Positions 50,810 through 63,780 are shown, numbered from the stretch's first letter. The stretch is DNA of 64,000 bases from Enoplolaimus lenunculus (GCA_030248215.1 JASANG010002672.1:29134-93133), one strand, 5' to 3'. Program-made: numbers and translations. The notes: generated by a model from the letters alone, not told the origin.

Positions 50810-52664
50810 CAGAGAATTTTTCTCAACTTTTTGTTGAAATATTGTGACAAGATTTTAAATATATAACTAAATTCGGCTGAACTTTCGCACATTTCACATT
50901 CTTGAATTGCAATTGTAGGGACCCCCAAAATTACTCGGTGCCGCACAAATATAATTTTCTGCGTACGTCCCTGTATGTGCTAGAAGATATATTATTTTAC
51001 AACTGTTAGGGTCAAACTTCAATTATAAATCTACGTTTTTCAATGTTCCACTTTTCCCGTTGCAATGTGTGGCCTGAAATCTTTTATTCAGGTTTTGTTC
51101 ACCGTCGATTCAATTTGCAAGTGGAAATACGGATTGAAAAATTATGCGTTCAGTGAAAATTTTACACAATTTAACAAAGCAAAATATCAATCAAAACCGA
51201 ACTTTCAAGTCATGTTTCTGTAATCCAGCTATTCTGCCGTTGAAAACACACCAGTAAACAATCGTTTACGTAATGCTATTTGACTTTATAACAAAAATTA
51301 TAAAGAAACAGAAAAATGAAACGATTTCTCAATAGAAATCGCAGTACCGTCACAACATCGAACCGGTAAATAAACACAAACGTAGGCAGTTGCCATGACA
51401 GTTTTCAAATCAGAGAAACAAAACCGGTATGAAACATTTATTGAAGTGGTTAATATGCAACAAACCTTTTAGTGGCACGAATTTAATCAACTTCATAAAA
51501 ATCGAAACTGTGCGAACGATAATATTTGAACACAATTGAAATTCTAAAACGGTTTTGAACGAAAAAGACATTCAGCTGCTTTAAATGATTCGTTGAATTT
51601 TGAACGCACAATGAAATTTATTGCGCTTTTAGATACGCATTGTGCGGCACTCAGACATGAATATAGCCCAGGTATTTGTTTCCTTGTGTTAACAAATCAT
51701 TGATAATTTTAACCATATCAATCATGTTCATGAATTGACTTAAGCACCGTGTTTAAAATCTAGTGCCGGCCGATTGTGTGATTAATCTTTTCCGCGTTGC
51801 TGCGATATTTATCGTTGACTTTTAAAACAAGTGCACTACATCATTACTCACGGAATTCGAACGACATAATTCTCAAATAATGAAACTAAATTCGGACTGT
51901 AAAATTGATTTTTGTATAAAAATAAATGGTTGACATCTTAAATTTATACAAAGTTAACAGTATTTACATAGACTTTTGGTTTACTAAGGCGCTGGCTTCC
52001 GAACAAGTTTTGTGCTACTGTTTACCAAATTAGAGAAAGTTTCGCTTTTTATATCTTAAAACTGATAGTTTCATGGTTGCAACAACTGATAAAAAATATC
52101 ATGAAAGCCAAATAATTGTATGAATTTTTTACACTGATCTTGACACGTTATTGAACTATCAGCTGTTGGTTCGGTTTTCACTTTAATAAACAACTGTTTT
52201 AAAATGAAATCACCATAATAGTGTATGGCCAAACCTAAGTAATACCGAAGTAATTGGTAGTTTGAGTGCAAATTTATTGTGCCTTATGCATGCATATACA
52301 GGTTTCGAAACACATTATGTTAGTATACTAGTAAGTGTACTTTTAGTCAGTTATAATTGTGGCGTTAACGATCATTTTGATAGAAATTTACTTAGCTAGT
52401 TTGCGAATTTTAACTTAACTTTTTTTGAAATTGCGAATTAAAGTTATTCTTTATGACTTTAAATATAGATATTGAAACTACTATTTTATATTGCACAGCT
52501 CTAAATCAACAGGTAGCATTTACTTTTACTCTATCTGTGCTATAGGTTGACACATGCTTATCTCGGCCCTCTTGACAAAGTAGTTGAGATATTTTTACTA
52601 TCGATTTTAGATCTATTACAACCGTATAAAATTCATTTTTAGTTTCAGACAGGTATTGCTAAGG
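50810..52664. other. Gene-free sequence upstream of WDR82
   Basis: AT-rich, no repeat family recognised and no coding stretch supported. It must hold the WDR82 promoter and 5' untranslated region, but no diagnostic motif stands out. Confidence 0.5.
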
Positions 52665-55600
52665 ATGAAACTGGACGAAGATACAATTAAAAACTTTGCG
52701 GTTGCTAAAGTTTTCCGTGAAAACTCTGACCGTGTTAATAGTATTGATTATTCTGTTGATGGCACTTTGCTTATTTCAAGCTCAGATGATGATTCAATAA
52801 ATATTTACGACTGCCAAACCGGAACGTATGTTTCCAGTAAATTGCAGCTACTAGTTACTATTTTATGAACTATATAGGTACCTAAAAATAAAACATTTGG
52901 AACAGTGATGTTAATATCTCAATATCTACTCAAAGTATTTGAACACTTTCATTGCGTTACGCCGTTGAATTTTTAACAACCCACTGAAATTGAAAAATGC
53001 ACTTAGAACTGCAGTAAAGTTGTTGGAAAAACCACGTGCGAGAATTAGAAGACATTTTTTTGTAATAGTTGAAGTATTTTTATACATTGAATATGTGTCT
53101 GTATAATTATATATGTATATTTTTTGCAGAAAGAAGCGACAGGTGAACAGTAAAAAATACGGCGTGGATCTCATTCATTTTACTCACGCGCCCAACTCAG
53201 CAATTCACAGCTCAACAAAGGTGGATGGTGAGTTTTTAGTCGGAGCTAAAGTTAGATTGAAAATTTTGAATTTGAAACAGAAATCTGAAATCATTGTTAC
53301 CTTCTAGCTTGGGATGTGCGGTCTCAGTCTAGGCAATTCCCGGGGTTTAACTGGTCTTGGTCTCGTTCTTGCTTTTCTTGAGTCTCGTTGGTTTGCAGCT
53401 TGAGACCAACGAGGTGAAAAAGCGATAAACAACTCCTATTAGATTGAGCTAGTTTGAGGTTGATGAAAGAACGCAGCAATGATTTACTCGTATTTTGAAC
53501 TAAATGTATATGTGTGAACCACTCAAAATTGGGTGCTCGTTTACTTCTCTCAACCAAGGAATGTTTTAATGCAAGTACGCAATACGCATAGACGTGTGGA
53601 AGCAAAGAAATTAACCAAATTGCCCAGCACAAGCAAAGTGAATGAGCTTTTTAGAGTTGATCAGCAAGTAAAGTTTTCATCAATATTGGCGCAGACGGTC
53701 GCATATAATCCGTTTAGCTTCGTTTTCATATATGTGCAGCGTCTGTTATAATTGGAATTGGAGATAGTTTTGTTGAAGTTTTCAAACGTAGCGTTTGTCG
53801 CACCATTTTCAAGTGATAAATAAACTAAAAAATAAAGTTTGGCGGCGATTCATTTGTTTAATTGCATGATATTGAAAAATTTATTACAAAAATTTTTTTA
53901 TTTTCGGTGAAGGTTAAGAATTGACCGAGACCGAGACCAAAACTCTCGGTCTCGGTAGGTTGGGTCACGGTCTCGGCCTTGCTTTTTTGACCGAGACGGT
54001 CCAACTTTGCCTCTGTCTGATTGGATTCACAACGTACGCATATATGCGTAATACGTGCACAACATTTTAGTTTTAGTGGCAATGTATGTGTCTGCCAAGT
54101 ACGCGGTTTTGTTTCTCTGTCGTTTGCTCTACTTCTAATAAGTGAACTTTCAAGCTATTTTGTTTTGATATTTCCATACGTAGTTTGTCTTGTTGTCTTA
54201 ATTTAGATACAATCCGTTTCCTATCGCTACATGATAACAAGTATATACGCTATTTTCCTGGACACACACAAAAGTACGTGTTAAATTAGTTCTGGAGTTA
54301 TATAATACTGTTTGTTAGTATATTATGTGTTGTGTTGTATATATACGGTATGATTAGTCCTTTTCCGGTTCCGGTATTTTGGTTGGCTGAGCTTGTTCGC
54401 AAGAAAATTGTATACTTAACCCTCCCCTGATTGAGGGGGTCAAGTTTACCGATTTTTTCAATTTCAGATGTTGACGTATTCCAATATTGTAAAGTTGCTT
54501 CTCTTATACTTTTAAAACCCATGCGTATCCTACGTTTCAAGCGTTAACTAGCCCCCCCCCCCCTAAACAAGAGGGGTCGGCCAAAAACGCAACGCCAGCG
54601 GTACATATTGTACTGCACATGGTTTACTAAGTTGCACTGTCTTGTAAGAATGATAATCGACTCTACCTGATATTTTATTGCGTAACAGGTCCGGGTGATG
54701 CCGTGCATTAACGTTAGCTGGGAGAGCGCGAACATGCTATTACATATTTTGTAATTATTCGTATTACAAGAGTAAAGCAAGTTTTTTTACTTGGAAATGT
54801 TTCATATAAAGGAAACTGGCCTTTTTTAAATTTTAAAAATTGTTTGCGCGGAACGTCCCCATTTCTTCCTGCCCACGCCCTTTGTGTCCTGCATGGAATA
54901 CATTGACATCTATTACTTTGCGTCATCGTTGCAGTACGGCTGATTATGCTGTTGACAGTAAAACATGTATCAATACGTAATTGTAATTTTAGGGTTGTGA
55001 CACTGAGCATGTCTCCCATAGACGATACATTTCTATCAGGCTCACTGGATAAGACCATTCGGTTATGGGATTTAAAATCTCAAAGCTGCCAGGTATTAGG
55101 GTACAACCGGGTATTCGAATTCTATGTTGTACTTTTATTTATGATCGAAATCACATTATCTGCCGGCGAATTTTGTTCGAAATGTTGAATATAACTACTT
55201 TAAATAGCAGAGTGAACACTATTATGACCCTTGTAGAAACAAAAGTGCAACATATTTAAAGCAATTACTACTAAATTAGAGTGATTAAGTTTAAATTTTT
55301 GTTGTAATATATTTAAATATTCGGCTCCGGTAGTTCTCGGTATCCGGTTGAACCCCACCAAATACGTACGTGGACAATAGTCTATTTGTAAAACACGATT
55401 GAAGAGAGCCGCCGGTTATTTGGCTTGGAAACCAATCGATGTCTACATCAGGCTTTCTTATTTATATATACCCGATATTAATAGGTTATTAGTCTGGTGT
55501 AACTGTTCAATTAACTATTATGTGCAGAATTCTAATAAATGGCAGTGTGAATCTTATTTCGAAGTAAAATATATGCGTTTGAACTTTGTTTGAGGCGATT

Positions 55601-58600
55601 TTCATTGTCAAAAATAAACGCAGCCAAGAGATTAATGTGTCACTGGCTGGGTTTCCAAAATCTTACTTAAGTATTTACTTATGTTATACTTAAGTAATTA
55701 CTTAAGTTACCGATTTAAGTAAATACTTAACTTTTAGAGCAAACACAAATAAACACCAGATGTGAGAAACGATCGAAACAGAAAAGCTATAGTTTTGCAT
55801 TAACAATTATGATTAGGCCAAGATAGATAGATAGATAAAGTAGAAAGAGGATATGACGCCACTGTGGGCGTTCGCGTAGACAAATTAAAAACATTGTCCA
55901 TTGCGACATCCTACGACCTTATATACTCTGGGTGTCACTCTACATTAACCTTTAGACGTTATGTTTCAACAGTAAACTTCCTACCAAGAAATTGCTCGCG
56001 TTTGTCTTCCCACCGCTTGCATACGCATAAAAAGTGCTCAGTGGTCCTAGGCCAAGGCTAGTATATATATCCTAACTGTTACTCTGTAATATATCAAATT
56101 TGGTCAGTGGCTTAAGTATTTACTTAAACTTAAGTACGCTTTTAAAAACGACCAAAATAGCTAAGTAATTGTTTAGCATATACTTAACTACTAAGTCATA
56201 TTTAAGTAGAGGTTCAGAAACCCAGCCATTGTTGTCTAGCTTGAAGCTGAAAAATTGGGATCGTTGTCTCGTAGACACTGATGTCAGTTTCTGTGAAAAT
56301 ACGTGAAAAATTGGGATAATTGACTCCAGAACGCGGACACCCTGTATTTTGTGTAGGTTACAAAGCGGGAAAGAAATATTTGTATATATCGCGAGAATAT
56401 TTTTGTCGAATATTGCGCTGGCGTACACCTTCTGTTTGTCGGTTTACATATATTGGTATTTTAGAGTATAGGTTCAACTCTACTTTGGCCCGTAAAATAC
56501 AGACGCGTTTCAAATTAAATAAAGTTGAATGTGGTGGTAAAGGTGTAAGCCTTCGTGGGTTATGTGTACATTTTTATAGGGTTTAATGCATTTGACTGGT
56601 CGACCAGTAGCTGCGTTTGATCCAGAAGGTCTCATTTTTGCCGCAGGAATCAATTCCGAAGCAATCAAGCTTTACGATTTACGTTCTTTTGATAAGGTAT
56701 GATTTTACTTTGTTTTTGTGATAGGCAAATCTTATTACGTAATATTGGTCTGTTAAATTTTCATGTCTGTATGAGGTAATTTTATCATAAATTTTTAACT
56801 GCGCAATGTAAACTATGCTGATGTTGCGATTTTATGTTGTTTTTGTGAGTAATTCTCAGCTTCACGTGTTTTTGTACTGTTTAACTGTGTGTTTCTATTG
56901 AAATTAAGTTTGTTAAATCTTGCTTACATGGGTGTTTACGTTAATTGCTCCGCTGCCAAAATATTTGCCAGAGTTCTGGTCAGTACGAACCGGTGTCAAA
57001 ATTTCGATTTTTTTCGGTACGCATCGAGCAAATGAAAATAACATTTGATATTAGGAATCGCTTTACCAGGGCCTGGCCCGAGCCTCGGAACATCTGTCGA
57101 ATTAAATATTTTGTTTGGTTGCGGTGGCAGGATTTTTATAAGTGTACGATAGGTTATTTGTTCAGGGACCATTTAATACTTTCAAACTGGTGCAAGACCG
57201 AAGCTTCGACTGGACTGGGCTCAAATTTTCACCAGATGGCAAAATGATAATGATATCAACGAATGGCACCGTTATTCGTTTGGTTGACGCATTTCAGGGA
57301 AATTTACTGCATACGCTAACTGTAAGATTGTAGAAAAAAGAAAATTTATAAAAATATGTGACCAGTCCATGGATGCAGCCAGGATTTTGAAAAGGTCATG
57401 GTTTATGATAAGTTCGGGGGACTTTTGTCCAACCGCAACCCATTCTGACTACGCCCTCTTGACCAAAATGATATCCATGGAATGCTGGTACATTAGGATT
57501 CAGCTTATGGTAAAATCACTTGTTAGTTTGCGTTTTATATTTGATCGTTGACATTTGGTTTTTATCCGGGATTTATTTTTGCACAGTTGTGCTTGCTACC
57601 GATAAAGATGGGAGGTTGGATTTCCGTCGTAGCCGAACGCGATATTGCAATGGCAGGTGTTTTTTGTTAAGCATCGGAAATGGTTGAAAAATGCATTTCG
57701 AACCTCATCTGCCCAGCAACTCTCAGGTAGATTATGGTCGACCTGACGAATTACATTTTTTCTGCTTTAACTAAAAACTCCGATCGTGTACGGCAACTTT
57801 TTTTAGTTGTGTAAACTCAGCAAAGTTATTTTGATAAGGCGCTAAGAAGTGATTTTCTGTCAAATGATGTGTAATATCTGTATGGTGTAGCAGAAGCGGA
57901 TTTTTATCTACAGCGATGATCTTGTTTGTGGCGATATTTTTTACTTTTTAGGGTTATGCAAACACCAAAGGATTGCCCTTGGAAGCATCATTTAGTCCTG
58001 ATTCAAATTTTGTGTTCTCAGGTAATATAATTTGTTTTCAAACAGATTTTGCATAAAAATAATGGCCAATGCCAATGTTTCTGTTAGAGGTATAACATAC
58101 CTAAGTAAGCATATTTCAAACCATAAGCTTAAGTCTTAGAGTAAGGATAAGTTTAAAACTAGTCTTAGTCTAGACGAAAATTTATTCTAAAGCCTAGTGC
58201 CGTAACGGGGAAAACAGGATGTCCCTAAAAGTGATATTGATCATTGGCCAAAATTATCGTGTGAGTTGCAAATAAAATTTGTTTTTACTTGCTTGTGCGT
58301 ACCGCAGAAAGTGGTGTTGTCTAACTGAAGTATAATTATTAGCTCACGCAGTTTAACATTATGTTACAGATTTGATTGTAGCGTTCTGTATGCATTACTG
58401 ACCTTTCTTGCTTGTATGTCCCGATAAATTGGCCATATTTGCGACACCCCATTCACACGTACAACTTTTTGTAGCGAAAACTCGGTCGCAGCTGCAGTTT
58501 GGTTGCGCAAGAATTTGCAGCGAGGATTTGCTGTTTCAATATTTTCAGCCGCAAATTTTATTTTAAAATCTGTTGATAAAACTTGCAGCTGCAAATTCTT

Positions 58601-59272
58601 GTTGCAGAAACTTCCACGTGTGAATTGGAGCTTGATGTATTTTGACTTATAGGATCAGCCGATGGGAAAATCCATGTATGGAGCGTGGAAACTGGTCGAG
58701 TAGTGACTGTGCTATCTGGTGATCACAGTAATCCTGTTCAATGCGTTCGATTTAGTCCAAAGTACATGATGCTCGCATCTGCATGCTCACACATGGTATG
58801 TTAGAATGAATTATATTAATGCTAACCCCTTAGTCTGCGTTTTCCTTAATTTATTATTTTTTAACGATTCATTTTGAAATAATTTTTAAAATAAAAACAT
58901 ACAGTTTGCTCTCTATAACTTAGCAACTTATTATTACTGATTGTGTACGTTAAGTTGCTGCTTCTGTTCGTTTCTCTTGCAATCCTATTTTTAAACTACA
59001 ATATCATTTTTGAATATGTCATTGAAAAGTCAAAAATTTATTGTTCAAGTTAGATTACTAACTTGCTTGAGGGAATTTATGTAATATGCGTATTTGGTTA
59101 GCATCGTTCATCGAGTCCGCGTGTCAAAATCAGATTTAACGTTGGAACCAATCAAGTACTAAACCGCGAAATTTTCATCTGAGAACCGGAATTCTGATTA
59201 GTCCCGGTATTTGTATATCGTAGAGTTACATTGTTTTAGGCGTTTTGGATTCCACAAGGTTATGAAGATTAA
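52665..59272 (+). CDS. Wdr82: WD-repeat protein 82 (Swd2 orthologue), 9 exons
   Basis: Beta-propeller subunit of SET1/COMPASS H3K4 methyltransferase and of PP1-PNUTS phosphatase complexes; nuclear. Exons: 52665-52825, 53130-53227, 54207-54273, 54993-55092, 56580-56696, 57166-57321, 57952-58021, 58653-58795, 59240-59272. Phases join into 314 aa (human 313). Diagnostic segments: [149 protein letters not shown] and ASACSHMAFWIP. The start [11 protein letters not shown] aligns with human MKLTDSVLRSF; an in-frame ATG three codons upstream at 52656 is less likely. The exon 1 donor (GTATGT after 52825) keeps phase and joins directly to the exon with KKYGVDL. It ends WIPQGYED where human ends WLPTIDD. 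Introns hold MITEs (for example 55644-56228 and 58064-58249). Confidence 0.96.
53885..54020. repeat. GACCGAGACCGAGACC inverted-repeat element in WDR82 intron 2
   Basis: GACCGAGACCGAGACCAAAAC, CTCTCGGTCTCGG and TTTTTTGACCGAGACGGTCC. A similar cluster (CTTGGTCTCGTTC, GAGACCAACGAGG) is at 53315-53420. Confidence 0.6.
55097..55362. repeat. hAT-like MITE in WDR82 intron 4
   Basis: TAGGGTACAACCGGGTATTCG at the left and GTTCTCGGTATCCGGTTGAACCCC at the right. It starts four bases after the exon 4 donor, so it is almost flush with the exon. Confidence 0.65.
55644..56228. repeat. CTTAAGTA-rich foldback MITE in WDR82 intron 4
   Basis: TGGCTGGGTTTCCAAAATC at the left and GGTTCAGAAACCCAGCCA at the right. 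Both arms are full of ACTTAAGTATTTACTTA words. A short (GATA)n tract near 55823. Confidence 0.8.
58064..58249 (+). mobile_element. TAAGCC-core MITE in WDR82 intron 7
   Basis: AAAATAAT before, AAAATTAT after (7 of 8). Ends GGCCAATGCCAATGTTTCTG and GTCCCTAAAAGTGATATTGATCATTGGCC. It begins 42 bp after the exon 7 donor. Confidence 0.82.
58445..58632. repeat. GCAGCTGCAA-type foldback MITE in WDR82 intron 7
   Basis: CCCCATTCACACGTACAAC to AACTTCCACGTGTGAATTGGAG. It ends about 20 bp before the exon 8 acceptor. Confidence 0.78.
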
Positions 59273-59370
59273 TACGCCAATGATTTAAGACACAACTCTG
59301 TGCCAATATGCCGCGAGTTACGTAAGTGCGAAGCCGTATAAACCTCTGAATTAACGAGCTGTATAGTATA

Positions 59371-59664
59371 CAACCCTTTCCAGCATAAAGTATACTGCGA
59401 GCAACCAAATATAACGTCTGTAATTGTGTCTAAACACCTCGAGGTCTTTATCAACGGATATCTATCTATGTAACTATTGCACGCGTGTGCTGAACAAAAT
59501 TTCTACAAGAAGCGGGAACACATTGACTTCAGCGTAAAGCTTATATACAATTATGTTAGTGGTAATGGTTAATGCCTCCCACTGTTGAATCTGATGATTT
59601 CGAATCCTAGGTTGAAATTTGATTTGGGATGAAATTTGAAATCTTCATGCTGGAAAGGGTTATG
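59371..59664 (+). mobile_element. TTAA-type element with decayed tRNA-like module
   Basis: ACAACCCTTTCCAGCATAAAG to TCATGCTGGAAAGGGTTAT. B-box-like GATTTCGAATCCTAGG near 59598. The terminal TTAA words have mutated. Confidence 0.7.
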
Positions 59665-59758
59665 ACAATGCAATGACTGTTGAATATTTATGAATGTGAT
59701 TAACAAGTGAAGATGCCTGTTGTTAATGTCTAAATACAGTTTTTAAGTTTTGGGACTG

Positions 59759-59874
59759 CATCAGTTAAGCCAGGTTTCGAAAAGGTTTCGGATCACTGGC
59801 TGAGTCGATTGAGCAGATTATTAACACGGCCTGTATTAGCTGAAAAAATTGAAGCGTACTTTGAGGCCCTTTAG
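59759..59874 (+). CDS. Possible exon or alternative 3' end downstream of WDR82
   Basis: After CTAAATACAG a 38-codon open stretch reads FLSFGTASVKPGFEKVSDHW and LSRLSRLLTRPVLAEKIEAY, ending FEAL and TAG. It lies 490 bp past the WDR82 stop, just beyond a TTAA-type repeat. No homology recognised. It could be a short 3' exon or chance. Confidence 0.2.
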
Positions 59875-60107
59875 GCATGGTATGAATTTTTAGCGTAACT
59901 TTCATCGGTTGTACTTAGTAATCTTTTTTGGGTTTATGGCGTAAAAGTCGATTATAGAATATTGTTTCTCATATTTGTTTTGTTTTTGTTACCGTCAATG
60001 TATGTATATTGTTTTGGATATTATGCTAAATTTTGTTATCCATACTAAAAATGAGTACAAGTTTAATATATGGTGATACATTATGTTTAAATGTCTGGTT
60101 GATTATC

Positions 60108-60595
60108 AGGACCCATGCAAAGATAAGGGGCGGAACGGTTTTCTACGGAATTGCAATAAAGTAAATTTAAGCTTTAGACTTTTTGCTTAAGCTTAGGGTC
60201 CCATGCATAGATTGGGCCTGACGTTTTCCTGTAGGCCTGTAATAGTGTTAAGTTAAGCTTTAGACTAACGTTTTTGCTTAGGCTTAGTCACAGGCTCATC
60301 CGTACGCTTAGATTTAGGCGTAAGCTTAGGCTTAGGAATATGCATATAGCACTGTTCCGGCCCTGTTCTATACATAGGCCGGCTTAGGTATAAATAATTC
60401 TTACGCTTTCCGAACTCTATGTCTCCAGTGGTCAGGCTCCTGTAATTTACTTGGCCCAGGTTACTTTTAGGGCCGTCCCGGATGCTGGTGGGTCTGTAAT
60501 AGAGTAGGCTTACATTCCAGACTACATTTTTTGCTTAGGCTTAGGCTTAGGAATACGCTTAATCTGCTGTTACGGCCCTGAAACGAACATTGGTC
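60108..60595. mobile_element. Cluster of three TAAGCC-core MITEs
   Basis: Three left or right ends in sequence: GGACCCATGCAAAGATAAGGGGC (60109), GGTCCCATGCATAGATTGGGCC (60197) to CTGTTCTATACATAGGCC (60380), and GGCCCAGGTTACTTTTAGGGCC (60452) to CTGAAACGAACATTGGTC (60595). Adjacent or nested insertions. Confidence 0.7.
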
Positions 60596-61665
60596 ATTAA
60601 TTTGATCGGCAAATTAATTTGTGCATTGGGAACAGAACGGTATGTTGGTTGGACCTCAAAAGCATGAATGCTAAACTTAATAATACCCTAAAACTTGTCC
60701 TGCTTCCATTGACTTAACTGAAGACTCATCTGTTAGCATTATTTGTCTTAAAATTGCTTAATTTCAGTTTTCAGTTTGGGTTCGATATTTTTGTTTGTCC
60801 AAAGTAAATATTCAATAGACATATTATGCTTACAGTGTCAATAACAAGCTATTTCAAAATATTCGTTGTAAATTTCTTAGAGCGAGATACATTGAATAGA
60901 CATATTGATAGGCTTACGCTTGTGAGTGATTCACATGCGCCTTTCACGATATCAAATTTACATTTGCCCCAAATTATGAAGAAGGGACAACAAAAAAAAA
61001 TGCCCCCAAACACCCCCCAGCACTTTTTCCTGTTAACCGTACTCTAACGCATGTCGCAGAGTAGGTTTTGACAGTCACTCCTTAACCATGCCGTACGTGA
61101 CATTTTGTGGAACGCATAAACTTTATCATTTTACGTTGGTCGTCGACGGCGGTACGACCAACAGATTAAACTTGGTCTCATATTCAATAATACAACACCT
61201 TTCATTGAATGATAATCTTGCAGTTCCTGAACCCCGGCAGCCGGTGGTCTTCAAATTTAGGAAATCAGCAAAGGAAAGCCGTGTCTCGTATACAGAGTTC
61301 AGAATGTGACGAACTGTAACGCTGAGCAACGTTTCCATGGAGCGATTTGCAACAATTTGCTTAAATATTAAATAGGTCGGCTTTAACCTAAAACAAAAAT
61401 GTTGAGTCTTTAGGCAAAGTCGGACGCCTATGCTGAATAATTAACATTTGAGCTAACAATTAGTTATTGTCAATTTAGTGTTTTGGCGTTATAAATATTT
61501 AAGAGACCAATCTAAAGCGAGCTCGTTACATAAAATAAAACTGTTTAATGTCTCATGTTCATTTTGCAATCAATCTACTGCTAAACCTTGCACCGAATAT
61601 GTGGTTCATGTTAGGGGCATGCCCTCTAGGAAAGAGACTGGCTAGGATGTAAATACGCCTATGTT

Positions 61666-61800
61666 GTCCCACGTTAGGGGCGTCCTGGTTTTTGGTGGGT
61701 CCAGGTTTAGAACCTAGACTATACATTTTTTGCTTAGGCTTGGCCATAAGCTTAGGAATACGCTTAATCTACTGTTACGCCTCTTAAAGTAACATTGGCC
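61666..61800. mobile_element. TAAGCC-core MITE, short
   Basis: CCTATGTT before, ACTATGTT after (7 of 8). Ends GTCCCACGTTAGGGGCGTCC and CGCCTCTTAAAGTAACATTGGCC. Confidence 0.82.
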
Positions 61801-62532
61801 ACTATGTTTATGTCGTAATTTGCGTTTAGTCTTTTGCTTGGTGAACACATCCTTGATGTTGCGGTTTAAATAGATTTTGCGTATGGGTTTGTAAGCAACG
61901 CACAGCAGCGCACGGCGGCGCGTCCGGCACATTATAGCGTAACACTTAGAGTTAACATGAGCCGAAAATGATTATTTATGCATTTAAACATTAAGATTAA
62001 CTTATGCAATTAATCATGAAACAATTGCTTGTGTATCCTATCAACGATGTCCGTTATTCATGCAAACATAGGGACAGCCACGCTTTGAACAGCTTTATCA
62101 ATATGTATCCGGTTAAGGACTAAGTCAAGATCATACTCTTGTGATTGCATCATAATTTCAGTAGTTGAAAGAAAAATTTCGTACAGCCTCCACAGCCTAT
62201 ATTGACAAGTTCGGGCTCATGCGGGGTTCACGATATAACCGGGGCAGCTAGGGACATGTTTCGTCCCTATTAGACTATTGGGTAACATTTTGTCTGCTTT
62301 ATAGACCCCATGTCATGTTAAAAAAGTCGTATTGGTGTGCTATCATCATGTGTTGGTCACTTTGCGTCCTTCAATATCATATGATATTTGACGTATTGTG
62401 TGCGAATATAATATGATATATTTTCAAATGTCTGCATACTTGAGGTAACATACCCAGATTGTCCTGTAGATTATCATATGGTACCAGAAATTAAAATTTG
62501 AATATTTGAATTATGACATTGTTTTTCTCAGC

Positions 62533-62682
62533 TATTCGCATTAATGACACTTTTAGTAGCAGGTGAAATACCGACGGTTGTGCATACTGATCTTCTGAGC
62601 GCGATGACAGCCCAAGTTTTAACGTTGACGTCGAATCAACATGGGACAAACCGTGACCCACCTGTTCCGGACATAATATGAA
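62533..62682 (+). CDS. Possible terminal exon of an unrecognised gene
   Basis: After a strong acceptor (pyrimidine tract then TTTTTCTCAG, ending 62532) there is a 49-codon open stretch. It reads LFALMTLLVAGEIP, then TVVHTDLLSAMTAQVLTL and SNQHGTNRDPPVPDII, before TGA. It has no repeat character, and its codon and residue choice look like protein. No matching upstream exon with a compatible phase was found; a nearby open stretch at 62166-62225 (EKFRTASTAYIDKFGLMR) cannot be joined to it in phase by any GT donor seen. It may be the 3' exon of a gene whose other exons I missed, or chance. Confidence 0.3.
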
Positions 62683-62731
62683 TCCCGCATCAATTGTAGC
62701 AATTCGCCTTCAGGGGCATATACAAAAGGGG

Positions 62732-62916
62732 GCCCTTGTATAGAACAGGACCGGATCGTTTTCCGCAGTGGCTATAATAGAGTCAGTTAAAGCTTTAGAC
62801 TAATTTTTTGGCTTAGGCTTACACCTAGGCCTAGGAATAGGCTCATCAATAGGCTTACGCTTAGGCTTAAAAATATGCTTATCCTACTGTTACGGCATAG
62901 TTCTATACATGGGTCC
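62732..62916. mobile_element. TAAGCC-core MITE with perfect 8-bp target duplication
   Basis: AAAAGGGG at 62724-62731 and 62917-62924. Ends GCCCTTGTATAGAACAGGACC and TAGTTCTATACATGGGTCC. Confidence 0.9.
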
Positions 62917-63181
62917 AAAAGGGGATAGGATGGTATATCCCCCAAAATTTTTTGAAAAGGCTCGATAAACGGACTTCTTTTCTGTTGAATAATATGCAGA
63001 GGCGTGCGTTAAAACTGGTTAATAAATAATTTAAATATAAACCTCTTTGAGCACCGCTTTATGTCGCGTGCAAAGCATTTTGATCATGTAAACAAAAGTA
63101 ATGCCGCTTATGATACCTATTTTAGATACAGTATCTCAGTTTAATTACCTAATTTAGTTTTACATCCGCCTCCGGCGAAAT

Positions 63182-63767
63182 TTGTCAGTGAGTTCCGGCT
63201 ACAGGCCGGCCCGTTCATATTTTTTTATCGCGGCCGGACGTTGCTATATGGACTTTGATCAATTTACTAAAATAGTTTCACCGATGCTACAGCTTAAGGA
63301 TGAAGCTTCGTACTGGAGCGAGGTATGCACAGTTGGCAAACGCTCAAACGAAGTCATTTGCAACGAAAGCGATCCCAAAACGTTGTTATACGTTGCGACG
63401 ACTCAAATCCCGTTGAATACGGAACCGTGTGCGTTTCGGTTCCCACCGTGCCCGGGTTGTAAGCCGCTGGAACGCTGTGGGGGATTTATTTACAAATTTG
63501 TTACCTACAATTTAGCACCGATTCTAAACGCTCGACCAGTGTTTGTTTACTCACAAGGAATGGGCGTTGCCGACGGTCCGGATAGTGTTCTGAGTCATTT
63601 AGTAGCGAACGCCGCAAATATTAGTTTGCCATATACGACACTTGATTACGAACGAAGCGCTTTGGTCAAAGAAGAATTTCCGCTGTTCTATTCGCAGTAT
63701 GTGGCGTATGTTCAGAATCCGGCAAAAGTTCACGAACCGTTGATGTCACAGGTTGATCGAGAGTCAG
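63182..63767 (+). CDS. Unrecognised protein, long 5' or internal exon, continues beyond window
   Basis: An open frame of about 195 codons with host-like codon use and no repeats. It runs to a good donor (GAGTCAG then GTATTC) at 63767, and would leave phase 1. In-frame methionines lie at 63182 and 63248. The second (MDFDQFTKIVSPMLQ) reads as a natural start, but an upstream splice acceptor cannot be excluded. Notable stretches: LKDEASYWSEVC, KTLLYVATTQIPLN, a Cys cluster CAFRFPPCPGCKPLERC, FVYSQGMGVADGPDS and EEFPLFYSQYVAYVQNP. No membrane helix is evident. I do not recognise the family. A MITE starts 13 bases past the donor (63781), so the open frame after 63767 is repeat sequence and should not be counted as protein. 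Confidence 0.7.
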
Positions 63768-63780
63768 GTATTCAAAAAGC

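Noticed and set aside
61088-61309. Open frames on both strands as a gene
   Set aside because: No recognised family, no splice sites, and part of the surrounding block resembles the foldback at 36034-36306.
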